Source of the DNA: Hypericum androsaemum
Lineage: Eukaryota > Streptophyta > Magnoliopsida > Malpighiales > Hypericaceae
Length of the DNA: 64,000 nucleotides
NCBI GenBank assembly: GCA_963995505.1
Contig: OZ023187.1
Span: 2,983,501 to 3,047,500 of the forward strand
Direction: 5' to 3'
The notes below the pieces were generated by a model, which was not told the origin of the DNA, ran no database searches, and was given only the letters and a program-made list of their open reading frames with translations. A program made the translations under genes and the position numbers. Below, one piece after another: positions 11,158 to 22,116 of the stretch (position 1 is the first letter of the stretch; each line of letters opens with the position of its first letter).

Positions 11158-12260
11158 TTTAATTCTCTTATTAGCTGGACCAAAATGACGATGACTGGTT
11201 TATGCAGAAAAAAGTATCAGTTCCATTTTGTGGTGGGCCTTGAATGCCTTGCGTCCCCTGTTGGTGGAGTTCTGCTTTTTGCTGTTGAAATTATTCACCT
11301 CAATCGTCCACGTCTCTTCTTTCCCTTTATGCTTTCTCATAAAAGGCTCGCTTTGTTTTTCCCTTCTCATCAAGAGGACGCATGCCTGCTTGGTATTTAC
11401 AAACCAATCAATATAGAAAGGTCAAATTGGGACGTTTGAATTTACGTCGAACAAATATTTAACATGGATATTTTCTTAATTGTTCGAACTCGATATATTT
11501 TTGCTACTCCTTTGTCATTTGATCTTGTTGGTAGTAACTTTCGGAACATTACGATAGTATGTTTATGGAAAATATTAACATAATTAGTAATGAAACCCAC
11601 TACCTGAGATCTTTTGAATGTCTGGATCCAGTAGCATGTTTCGACCTGTATCGATCGTGGAGAACTACGGTGATAAACTGGGTAGGGCCGCAACCACACA
11701 TCACGAAAAGCACTGTACCTTTCTACCATGGTTGGGCCCTTCAGAAGAGAGGAAACACGACATAAGATGAATATCTTATCAGCTTCACATAATTTCAATG
11801 ACAAGAATAACGAACTGGCCCTGTTTTTTCGGTCGTTACTAACTAGTTACCGGACACCTATGGGTCGATTAATTCAGTTCGAGCCAGGTGGAAGAAACAA
11901 GCCTTGTTTGCACTTAATTGGGTTACTAACATTGATTCAATACTTTTTTTTTGCGAACACCAACTCGGTTGGCTTGCAAAGTCTCTATTGATGTTAGAAA
12001 ATGGTTGACTTGCTGCAGAATGGACCACCGAACAACAGCAAAAGCAAAATAGCCTATCATATCAAAGCAAACAATGTGGATCTTAGTCCATGTGCAAACA
12101 GAAAGAAACAAATTTTCAAAAGAAATGAGAAAATGACAGGAGTGAAATTTTGCTGAAAACTAGAAGATAAACCTGACCTCTTTGATGGGTATTTCCCAAG
12201 GTCCAATGTCGCATGGTATGACCAGGACGAACAGCGGGATTTCTTCCTTGTCCCTGCAGA

Positions 12261-14191
12261 TCAAGCTGAATACCGCAGCCATGGTTCAAGTCCGACGCGC
12301 CTCTTTACTAGAAGGACACAAAAGTTAAGCACGATTTCATGAGAAATTAAAACGATTAAGGAAGGCCGGTCAGAGAGACCTTGTTGATGGTGCTCCAGCT
12401 CCAAGACAAGATCTTTTAGCTGCACCCATGGTGGTAGTCCTTTCTTACCATCCAATGCAGCCGCTAGGTCCAGCACATAAGCTAAAACCTTTGTACGTTC
12501 TATGTGCCGTAGAAAAGCATGTCCAAGTCCACGATCTTCATGAGCTCCTTTTATGAGTCCAGGAATGTCAGCCACGGTAATGGAGAAGTCACTAAAGCTT
12601 AATTTCCCTAAATTTGGTCTTAAAGTTGTGAAGGCGTAGTGGCCTACTCTTGGCTTAGCCCTAGAAAGAGCTCCTAATAGAGTGCTTTTACCAGCATTCG
12701 GCATGCCAACGAGACCCACATCAGCGATGCTCTTCAGTTCCAAAATCAAAACAGCTTCGAAACCAGGTGTACCAGCAGTATGAGGAGATTGATTCCCACT
12801 CTCTGTTTCGGCATACGAAGCACTTTCACTATTGAGCCCTGACTTGTTAAGCTTAGCCTTCTTTGAGACATTTGAAGAATGGACATTGCCCAAACCACCA
12901 TCTCCTCCCAGAGCAATAATAATTTGCTGACCAGGTTCGGTCAATTCTGCGACATTGTAATATACACGTTCCTCACCTTGCAACTCTGGTTGAGTTGTGC
13001 CAGTGCTTGCCGATTTCTCCCCTGATATTTCGTTATCAGCAGACGAGTTAACAGAACATTGTGAAAAGAAAGCTCCTTCTACTTTATTTAGGGCCTCAGG
13101 GACGGACTCCAGATTAGGTTTTGCATGCTCAGCGTCAAGAGAGCCTGGAAGGTCCCAAGGGTCCAAATCTTCCCTGGAACATTTCACAACTTTGGAAGGA
13201 AGTTCCCCCTTCAAGAGATGAATCACAGTGCCAACAGGTACTCGGACAACCTACAAGCAAGAAACTTCCAATGAAATTTGAAAGAGCGAAATCATGCCAC
13301 CTTCATGGTAACAGAATAGGTAAAACTAACTACCTTGTCTTCTCCTCGAGTTCCTATCATATTTTTTGAGGCTCCGTGATCCCCTTTTGATGCATTCTGT
13401 TAAACCATAATCAGGATTCAGTCCTTATAGTGCCTGTCACCAAGCTATCTATTCGGAAAAAAAGTAATAACGAAACCAGCCTACAAAAACAACTGCTTCT
13501 GTAGACTGTAGGTAAGAAATTGGGAGCTACGACACGAGAACAGGTACTCATCTAAAGTTTGTTAAAGAGAGGCAAGAAAGGAAGTACAACATACAACATG
13601 ATGATGCAAACTGCTGAAATCCCAAACAGCAGATGAGCATTCAAGTATAACATCACCGCCTCTTCCTCCATTTCCACCTACGTTTCCGAGTTTTCACGAA
13701 TGAGAAGAGCAGACACATTAAGAAATTTCTAGAAAACCTATCTGTCATATAAGCAAAAATCCCGAATGATATCAAACAGTAGATGACCGAAGAAACCCTG
13801 AAAGACAACTTCAACCTATCATATCCCTTGCTAGATTTTATTCATGTCAAGAAATTTACCATCCGGTCTACCATGTCGATCACGTCGGCTGCGACGAACA
13901 CTAAAGCAACCAGTTCCCCCATCACCTCCTTTTGCATACAGCTTAATCCTGTCTCTCATTCTAGTTTCCTGTGAAGAGGACCACAAAAAAATTATCAACA
14001 GCAAGTCCAAAACTACGACAAGATAAAATCTGGGAGAAGTGTTTTAACACCTGCAAAGGCGCTGCCTTTTGTTTCACTTGAACACCGTCCGAATAACAGA
14101 ACAAAGACGTCAAACCCCATGGACATTTCGAGGACTTCCTCAAAGCTTCTTCCAAGTAGCAAACCGATTTCGCACTACTGCGCATCCACAT
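12261..14191 (-). pseudogene. Obg-type GTPase, 3'-truncated gene, copy 3
   Basis: Exons at 14191-14051, 13968-13860, 13677-13595, 13396-13334 and 13250-12354, the same as copy 2 at +6445. The 321-residue open stretch covering exon 5 is identical to that of copy 2. The only differences I noticed (A12233, T12282) lie at or beyond the 3' end of the readable frame. As in copy 2, the NKxD-bearing exon is absent. Residue 246 is Leu in the glycine-rich ALGGDGG, where U4 has the commoner Gln. Confidence 0.75.
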
Positions 14192-15397
14192 GTCTCCCCC
14201 CTTTCTCTATCACCTTATGCTACCAACATTAACCTACAAAACAAACAAAAGGAACACATGCTTAACGTTCGAAAACGTGTTTCATCTTCTCAATTGGAGT
14301 GCCAATGAGGCCCAATATCGAGAGGTTCCCGGTTCGACTGCTGAGTGATTAATACCAAACTGGCCTAACTGGGTTCCAAAAGTTACACATCATTATAGAA
14401 CCAAGTCCTCAAAAACAAAAACACATACTGACATATAATTAATTCAGGTAAACATACACAAGCTTCAACGAAGAGGCAGACAAGGAAAAGTGTTTAAAGA
14501 GGGGAGGCTCCTACTACGAAAAAGAAGTGAAATTTCTGCAACTCTGTTTGAGGCAAATTGACGAACACTTGGTGAGCATATTTTCCAAAACACACAGCAG
14601 CGAAAAAGACTCCGAGTCGCTTTGAAGGACCGGGGATTGCTTTGATCTCCTATAGAAAGCAGGGCAGGTGACCAGTCGTCCCGAGACAAGACAAGGCAGC
14701 TGATGTTTCCAGGAATAAAAGAAGACAACTCGTCATGTATCCGTCTTCCGGTTAAGGGTAAGTTTATTTTTTTCATTAATTAATGTTTTAGGAATAATTT
14801 TTCAACTAAGATATTTTTAATAAAAATCAGGTTTATTGTCCTCGGAATGAGACTTTGTATTTCAAAGGGAAGTGTTAGTGTTCTATTCTATGCTCAGAAA
14901 ACCTTCTTATAATAAAGGGAAAAGTACAAACAAAAATTTTCTACTATGATCATGAACTATGTAAACGCTATTGATGATCCTGACATTGATATTTTTTTTT
15001 GTAACAGAGACTCGAGAAGGGTCCGGGACAAATTAGTTCTCGGAACTTAGAAACGGTGTCGTTTCTAGGCTGATTTGGCAAGCACAAGAACCAAAACCCC
15101 TACCGATAAACAGTTCTCGACAATAATCCCCAATCTAATAATTTGCCACAGCGTATCGATCTGCTATCGATTCGTTCGGCTGATAGCACACAGCACATTA
15201 AACTAGCTCGAAGCAAACACGCACCAACTCAAAGCAACCCCTGAGCTATATAGAGCTAGAAACCTAAAAAGCTTGAAACTTTTCAATCGCTGAACCTAAA
15301 GGACAAGAACCCACCTAAGAAATCACCTCAAGAACATGTTACCCCGTTAAATTCCGGCGCCGAAGGAGGGGCAAAATGGGAAAAAGTAACCCCATAC

Positions 15398-15492
15398 ATG
15401 TCACGGACCTGGAGCTGGTCGATCATGGAAGCCATCCGGGCCTTGTCTTCCTCCGGAACGCCCTCCAAACCCGCCATCATGCCCTTGTCCAT
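15398..15492 (-). pseudogene. TIM9 orphan first exon, copy 3
   Basis: Same sequence as 8953-9047 at +6445, with the same upstream GGGCC-rich promoter-like block (about 15640-15710). The remaining TIM9 exons are not found here either. The older copy U4 ends before this region and has no TIM9 exon. Confidence 0.65.
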
Positions 15493-16780
15493 CCTTTCAA
15501 AACCCTAAATTAAAAATTGAACCTTTCAGGTTCTTCTCTTGTTGCTTTTGGTCGGGAAAGAATCCAAAGTGAGAGAGAGGTGAAGAGGGTTTTAGTTTAC
15601 TGTGCGTGTTTCTGTTTGGTGTGTGTGTATTTTAAAAGTGGGCCGGTTAGGGCTATGTCTTTTGGGCTTATTGAAGTAGGCTGGGCTGGGTTAGCGTTCA
15701 TGGGCCCTGTCTAATGCCGGCAGAAATACAACTATTAGAACGAGTTGATCTCGTTTACATTATTATTTCGTCGTGGATATTTGGCCGCATCCCTTTTCAC
15801 CCTTCTTTTTGGTATCGCCTAAAAAGTTATTTTCGATCTATTTACACCCTCTATTACAAGTAATTTAAATATGCGCTATTTTTAAAACTTGAGATTGAAG
15901 CTATAGCATAGCGAATCAAACTTTACCGATGGAAAATTTTGATGTTGGAAGGATTAAAAAAAACGTTATCTAGTTTCTAGTTTTTTTCGCAAGGTCACAT
16001 CCAAGCATCTATCACGTTATATTTTAACGTACGTTTGCAAGGTCTTCGACAATAATTGACATTAAATTTAATTATTGTCACTAAAATACAACATTTTTTT
16101 AATACGTAGAATACAACATTATATATTAGACAATTATAAAAAAATTCAGAATCTCGCACGTATAAGTCATTATTTCCTCCATACATTATACTTTACCAAA
16201 TAGAATACCAACAAGAACTTGAATTAATTAGTGAAAATTCTCTAACTTAGTAATATGTCATCAATTCAGAAAGCGCGGTTGTTTTAAAATTCCAAACAAT
16301 TTTTTAGTTGCATTTGTGGGTTTATCTGAATTAAAATTGTCGATATAGTAACATCCATTTTTTTTAAAAAGGTGCAAGTATAGAACTGTACGCTAGAGGA
16401 AGTCAAAGCGTATGGAATTCGATAATTAGATTCTTGAAAATTATTTAATTTGGATAAAGAATTTGGCATGCGGCTTCAATTTGTAAGAATAAATTATACA
16501 CTAATGTAATATGAAAATGCTATTTCGATCTATAAATTTTTAATTATAAAAAAATTCGAAAATTGAAGCACGTATTTTTTTTTTTGCAATATATGTAATC
16601 AATACCATATACAATCACGTATTGGCCACACCGAAACATGCACAATATAAGGAAACCCTAATATTTAATTAAGATCTCCATAGTACAGATACAATTTGGA
16701 CATAGAACCAGCCAAAGGGACAAACAGCAAATAGAAAATCCCACAAAGGGATTTTTATATGCAAAAGTCCAATGGCTTGC

Positions 16781-16786
16781 TTTATT
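16781..16786 (-). terminator. Poly(A) signal of metallothionein
   Basis: AATAAA on the minus strand lies about 135 nt after the MT stop codon. Copies are at 3891-3896 and 10336-10341 in the other units. Confidence 0.5.
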
Positions 16787-16919
16787 CAAATTACAAAGGA
16801 CACGTACATAATAATTGTCACATTTTTGGGTTTCCCATATTACCCCTCTAAAAGATTATTATATGATATAAATTATGCTCTGGCTGGATAATTATGGGTG
16901 ACCCTTTTGTGACTTTGTC

Positions 16920-17904
16920 TCATTTGTTGCATGAGCAGCCATTGCAGGTGCAGTTTGAGCCGCACTTGCAGTCGTTCTCCGAGGCGAAGCTCATCTCGGA
17001 CCTCTCATAGAACCTGCAATATTATTTAAATGAAAATTAATTTTAATATTTTATTGTCATATATTAATCATGCCAGAAAATCGTTGTACAAAGATAATTT
17101 AGTTATTAGCACGATTTGTACACAATTGGATAGACATCGTCGTAATCTAAATGACTACTAAATGACTATATCAGAGTATGCTTAACTTTGCTTGTATACA
17201 ACTTCCAAAATGATGACCTAACCATGATTAATTTCAATATAATCTGATTTTTTACTTGCTAATAAAAAGTTATGGTCTGTTTCATCTGGATCACTAACAT
17301 GTCCTCGTAATTAGGAATTATGCCAACTTTTTGTTGGTGTAAAATGAAAGTCAAATCTCTTTCTGAATGCTTTTTGAGCGTTGACTTTTTGGAGAAGTTT
17401 ATCTGTAAACATATGACCTTCTTTCTATGGTAGATAACTATTATTTTATTGTATAAATAATGATCTGAAGTTTTAGATTCTGATGACTAATATATATATA
17501 AGTGTGTGTGTATATGTGGTAGCTTCTTCTCGCCGGCGACTAGGAGACTTACATCTTGTTAACCGGAGCAACGCCGGCGATGGTCGTCGACTCCGATGAG
17601 AAACCCAAATCAGGATAGTTCCCGCATCTGCAATTCCAAAAGTCCGGTTACAATTTGATGATGGATTATATATAAAGATATGTAAAGTCACATTTACGCA
17701 ATTTCTTTTTAGTCTGAATTAGAATCGAGTATTTTTGAGTACTATTTAAAATGACTATCTTAATTGTCTCTTTTTATTCGTAAGCTTGAATTCAAGACGT
17801 ATTTACGATAATCAAATTTATTTCAAAAAAAAAAGTTACCCGTTGCAGCCGCTGCCACAGCTGCAGCTAGAGCCACATCCGCACTTTCCATTGCAGCAAG
17901 ACAT
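16920..17904 (-). CDS. Plant metallothionein (type 1/2-like), complete gene
   Basis: Small cytosolic Cys-rich protein that binds Cu, Zn or Cd through thiolates. Three exons: 17904-17840, 17627-17553 and 17013-16920, 234 nt, 77 residues plus stop. All introns have GT/AG borders and matching phases. The N-terminal domain reads [20 protein letters not shown] plus NGCG, with CC, CXC and CXXC motifs. An aromatic-containing spacer follows ([13 protein letters not shown], then [10 protein letters not shown]), and the C-terminal domain is [16 protein letters not shown]. The layout is that of plant class II metallothioneins; the spacer is intermediate, so I do not assign type 1 or type 2 firmly. It is the only complete MT in the array. 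The upstream TATA box and downstream AATAAA support a working gene. Confidence 0.9.
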
Positions 17905-18006
17905 TTTTTTTGGGGTAGGAAGTAGTAGCTGAAGATATGACTTTGTGAAGAAAGTATGTTTATAAAGCAAGTTGTATTATGATCCTTGAAGATCAAACAT
18001 CCAGCA

Positions 18007-18016
18007 CTATTTATAG
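18007..18016 (-). promoter_or_regulatory. TATA box of the metallothionein gene
   Basis: Minus strand CTATAAATAG lies about 100 bp upstream of the MT start codon at 17904. A start near 17975 would leave a leader of roughly 70 nt. It is present only here, because the truncated MT copies at 4030 and 10475 have lost this region. Confidence 0.65.
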
Positions 18017-18839
18017 GCTAGGTAGGGAAAATGTCGTGTAAGATCCACCGTACACGTGGTTGCATCTGAGACCGACGATGATTCCTTTGTTAAAGAAATA
18101 ATTTCGAGGAGTGGCTGGGAGGGTCTCGATAAGATTGTCTTTTTATTTGTGACTTTGCTAGAGAATTAAATATATTGTGACGTTGCCATTAATTAGTATT
18201 TGCCTATTTTTATTATTTTGGATATTGTCAACAGGCTTAAGGAGTATGTGATTAGTATGTTTAATACTAAATATATTTAGATAGAAGAAATCAGTACAAT
18301 TGGTCATCCACAATCATAATTTGATATTACCGAATAGTTATAATTTTATATTTTTTTCATTATAGTGGATTCTACGAGTTTACTATATTTCTCTTAAATT
18401 TTATTAAAATCATCGGTTCGAATATATAATGAAAGATCATCATAGATTTACTCAGAAAGTAAACAATACAAAGCTAGGTTAACTTTAAACTTGTTCATGG
18501 TTGCGATGAGAATCATATATTGGTAAGTTCATTAAGATCGGAAATTTTGTAGGCATTATAGGTCAACGACACAAGAAATATGTTGGAGGTCCAGTAACAT
18601 TTTTATGGTGCAAAATTTACCATTAAAAAAACAGAATAAGACTATTTGGATTTATTTTATGTAGACCTATCTTATTGGAAATGAGATTATCTTACAAAAA
18701 TGATTTTATTTATTTTTTAAAAATAATTCAAGAAATGATATGAAAATATAATTTTCCGGGAATATATCATATAGATATGATATTATTGTTGAATTTTTTC
18801 AAAAAAAAAGGAACAAAGCTCCATTAATATAAGCTAACG

Positions 18840-19032
18840 AACAAAGCTCTATCAACTGGTGAGGAAGTTGTTCTATCTTAACCAGGTCTCGGGTTCGAGT
18901 CCTTGGGTACGCAGCTGTGTTAAATACTTGTTGGGAGAGCTTTGCCACCTTTTAAAGGTCCTACCCGACTCGAAATTGGATTAGTCGGCCCAATGAACCG
19001 GATACCAATTGGTTAAACCAAAAAATATATAT
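18840..19032 (+). mobile_element. tRNA-derived SINE-like retroposon with 13-bp target duplication
   Basis: The body is flanked by perfect 13-bp direct repeats ATATAAGCTAACG (18827-18839 and 19033-19045). It contains a pol III B-box-like GGTTCGAGTCC near 18893 and an A-box-like stretch about 40 bp upstream, and it ends in an A/TA-rich tail. A related copy lies in reverse orientation at about 34413-34595. Together these features indicate a SINE; the family is not named. Confidence 0.75.
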
Positions 19033-19266
19033 ATATAAGCTAACGGAAAAACAAAAAATAACATCAAATGAGATATTATAAAAAAAAATTCCAAATCTTA
19101 TTTAGGATATATTTGTTTGTGACATAAATCCTGAAGCGTGCTTTATAATTTATTTATAAACGGGGCCCAATAGCTATCTCGCGTAATATCCATAATTTTA
19201 AAAAACGTGGTCTGACTAGTCAAACTGCGAATCATCCCCTTTAGCGGCTCATTTTTAGGATAAAAA

Positions 19267-20460
19267 ATGGACTCTGATCGAACCGTCCATTTTTTGGTCA
19301 GACCGGATGATTTTCAGCCTCGTTTTGACCGGAACTTAACAATTGGCTTACAAACTCCCGATCCCAACAAAAAAACCCTAAAAATAAATTGGCCGCTCCA
19401 GCTTTGCTGTCTGCGACATCAACGAGAAGCTCTCTCCCAGGTGGCGTCGGCGATCCTGTCCCCGTTCTGGCTTCTCTCTGTTCTGGCGTCTCCACTCCGG
19501 CTCAACCACCACAGGTACGGCGTCGTCTCTGTCTCTGTCTCGCTCACTCCCTCTGTCTGTGTCTCTCACTCTCTCTGTCTCTATCGCTCACTCTCTCTGT
19601 CTCTCTCCACAGCTCGACCACCGGGCCGGCGTCGTCTCCAGTTGGTCGACGTCGTCTGAAGGTCGCTGGATTCTCGCCGATCTCTGCTTATGGTTCTGCT
19701 CTGGTTCATTTTTTAATCTCTTAATTTTAGCCTTTGTTCGATTTCGTAATTGATCGGGGAGATTGTTTAACACTTGAACTTGATTATGTTCTTAGAAACA
19801 AGAACTTCTTTAATTATGTTCGATTTCGTAATTGATTGGGGAGATTTTTGGTACGAGTGCACCAACTTTGCAAATAATGGCAATCAAATTCCTTAGTCAA
19901 ACGGCTTCATCTTCGGGTTGTGAGCAAAATTGGAGTACATTCGATTGGATACATTCCAAAAAAAAGAACTGTTTAGAGCACCAAAGACTTAATGACTTGG
20001 TATATATTCATTATAACTTGCGCTTGCGAGACATGTATGTGATCATTTGATAGATTTATGATATGATAAGAAACTTGGTCTATATTAATCGATGCTCTTA
20101 ATATTTCTAGGTTGCGACATTCAAAAGTGTCATTTGATCCTATTGATTATGCAAGCATTGACAAGACAGAATTTTGGATTGTTGAGCAAGATCCGGAAGG
20201 AGAAATTGGTCAAGAAGAATTGGAAAATATGCTAGAAGAATTGCCAATTTGTGGCCATGATGAAGATCCGGAAGTAGATTCGCTTCCATTTTCAGTTAGA
20301 GGTTTATTATGTTAATCTTTTGTTCATTTTGTGATCTTGTTCTATAGAAATATAAGGCTGATTTTCTTTAAATATTGTGTGAAGATGATAATATGATGCT
20401 TCTCGGATCGGATGGAGAGAATGAAGATTGGCTACCACCATATGTGCGTGAAGAATAGAG
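19267..20460 (+). mobile_element. hAT-family transposase remnant (C-terminal dimerisation part)
   Basis: Frames near 19841-20050 read GTSAPTLQIMAIKFLSQTA, then SSSGCEQNWSTFDWIHSKKK and HQRLNDLVYIHYNLRLR. This is the conserved C-terminal dimerisation region of plant hAT transposases. After a GT/AG-like break the C-terminal tail follows at about 20112-20315 (FDPIDYASIDKTEFWIVEQD and an acidic stretch). A last piece (MMLLGSDGENEDWLPPYV) ends at a stop near 20457. The N-terminal zinc finger and catalytic core are absent. The 5' part (19267-19740) is noncoding and holds a CTCTGT-type microsatellite at about 19535-19610. The terminal repeats were not defined with confidence. Confidence 0.7.
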
Positions 20461-20780
20461 ATTGAGACTTTGACTTGAGTAGACTTGGAATTGAGAAATT
20501 TGGTGACTTAGTAATTTCTTGATGTTGGTTGGATTTATGGATGATGTTGTGGATGATATTCTAGCTACTTTTGAAGTTAATGTGTTTGTAAACTTGTGGT
20601 ATTAATTGACAGAGGCCGGAAGTTTCCTGCATGCGATTATGTTCACCATTTTTTCAATTAGTAACCTTATTATTATTTTTTTTAATTAAAAAAATTTTGG
20701 TCCGACTGGCAGTCCGACCGGTCGGATTGGACAAACCGAAAAACGTGAAAATTCTGGGTCGTATCAAAACTCGTATTTTA

Positions 20781-22116
20781 AAACTATAATACTATCTTAG
20801 TAAAATTATTATTCAGAGGGCGGTTGTATATTTGAAGTCATAGACGTGTCCAAAGGGAAAAGGGTCGGTTAAATGTAACACTGATGACATTTCCAAAAGA
20901 TAAAAAATAAACTGATGATGCTTCCACGATAGACCCGAGGTAATACTTTACCACCTAATAAACTAATTAAATCGAATAAGCCAAATGTAAATTAAAAAAT
21001 AATTCATCTCAAAAAATTTAGCAACTGTGCGTTAAGTTGGTTGATGGTTCTGGATGAGAATAAATTATATCTAACTATGCAGTGTTATCATTGGTATTCA
21101 TTTCCTGCGATGATTTTTATGTTATTAAATTTTGTCCTTGCAAAATTTTATGAGACACATACAACTTTACAAGGATGAGTTCTATAATTTTAGTATGTAA
21201 TACAATTATTATTAATAAATATTGTCTATTCAAAAAAATTGAATAAGAGACGAAGTTACTTATGGCAATTAAATAATTTCAAAATGCAATTACATTAAAA
21301 TTTAGTAAGGTAAAATTATGCCACCATTTATTAATTAGATTTCAAATTTAAACCTCAATTACTGCTATAAATATCTAAATATCATATGATTTATGAAAGA
21401 CACCAAACAGAAAAATTGGGGCATTAAAGATTGGGTAATAAGTAACATCCAAAATGAATGAAGATTAATAATTTTTTGTGTGGAAAGAAGATTAATATCT
21501 TGATTAAGACTTGAAGTGATATTCATGGGACCTAGAGATTATGTCCTGACACCCTTCTTAAAAAAAGATTATATCCTGACAAATGAGTTACCAATGAGAA
21601 GAGATTGCCAGCTCCTCGGTAGATTCGTCCACTTTAATTCTTTGGAATTACCGGCCGAACGGAAATTTATTTCCACCATAGAAAAGGTGAAATGTGTATC
21701 AATCACTTGGCTAAAGAAATTTTAAAAAATGTACACATGGTATACATACACAACAAAACCAGATCGTACCAAGATTAATTAACCGAGCAGGTATTTGAAC
21801 GACAATTAGTTTCAGAAAAAAAAAACAAAATAATTAACCCACAAAGTGCCACAACTCAACTTGGACTATATTAATCTCCAAAATGAGAACCAATTATGTT
21901 GCTTCTTTTCTGTGTGTTTTGGGGACAGGTCAGGCAAGATTTCTGTGAAGTATGGCACTTGAATTGTAGATGCCATGGGCCTTTGTTGTCTTCGGGTAAA
22001 ACACTGCCACTAACCCGTGATGATTTGATTGTCGAATATTGTAAAACTTTATTTAAAGAGATGACTTTTTCAAGAATATTTTTTTTATTTGTAAGGATTG
22101 AATCCAAAATTCTCTT
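20781..22116. other. AT-rich single-copy spacer
   Basis: No supported gene. Short ORFs on both strands match nothing I recognise. The segment ends at the U4 homology boundary at 22117. Confidence 0.5.

Larger units (their letters stand above)
11158..17602. repeat. Tandem unit copy U3 (complete; continues into the full MT gene)
   Basis: This is the last unit of the array. At 17596-17602 it again reaches ATGAGAA, but instead of starting another unit it continues into the remainder of MT exon 2 (to 17627), intron 1 and exon 1. It therefore shows the arrangement that existed before the duplication. It carries two private substitutions in the Obg 3' flank (A12233, T12282); U2 and the older copy at 22117-26040 share the other base at both sites. 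Confidence 0.95.

Noticed and set aside
4713..17602. Helitron capture as the source of the TIM9/Obg/MT fragment unit
   Set aside because: No TC start or hairpin-CTRR end was seen at the unit borders, and the microhomology junction explains the tandem copies; only the older origin of the fragments stays open.
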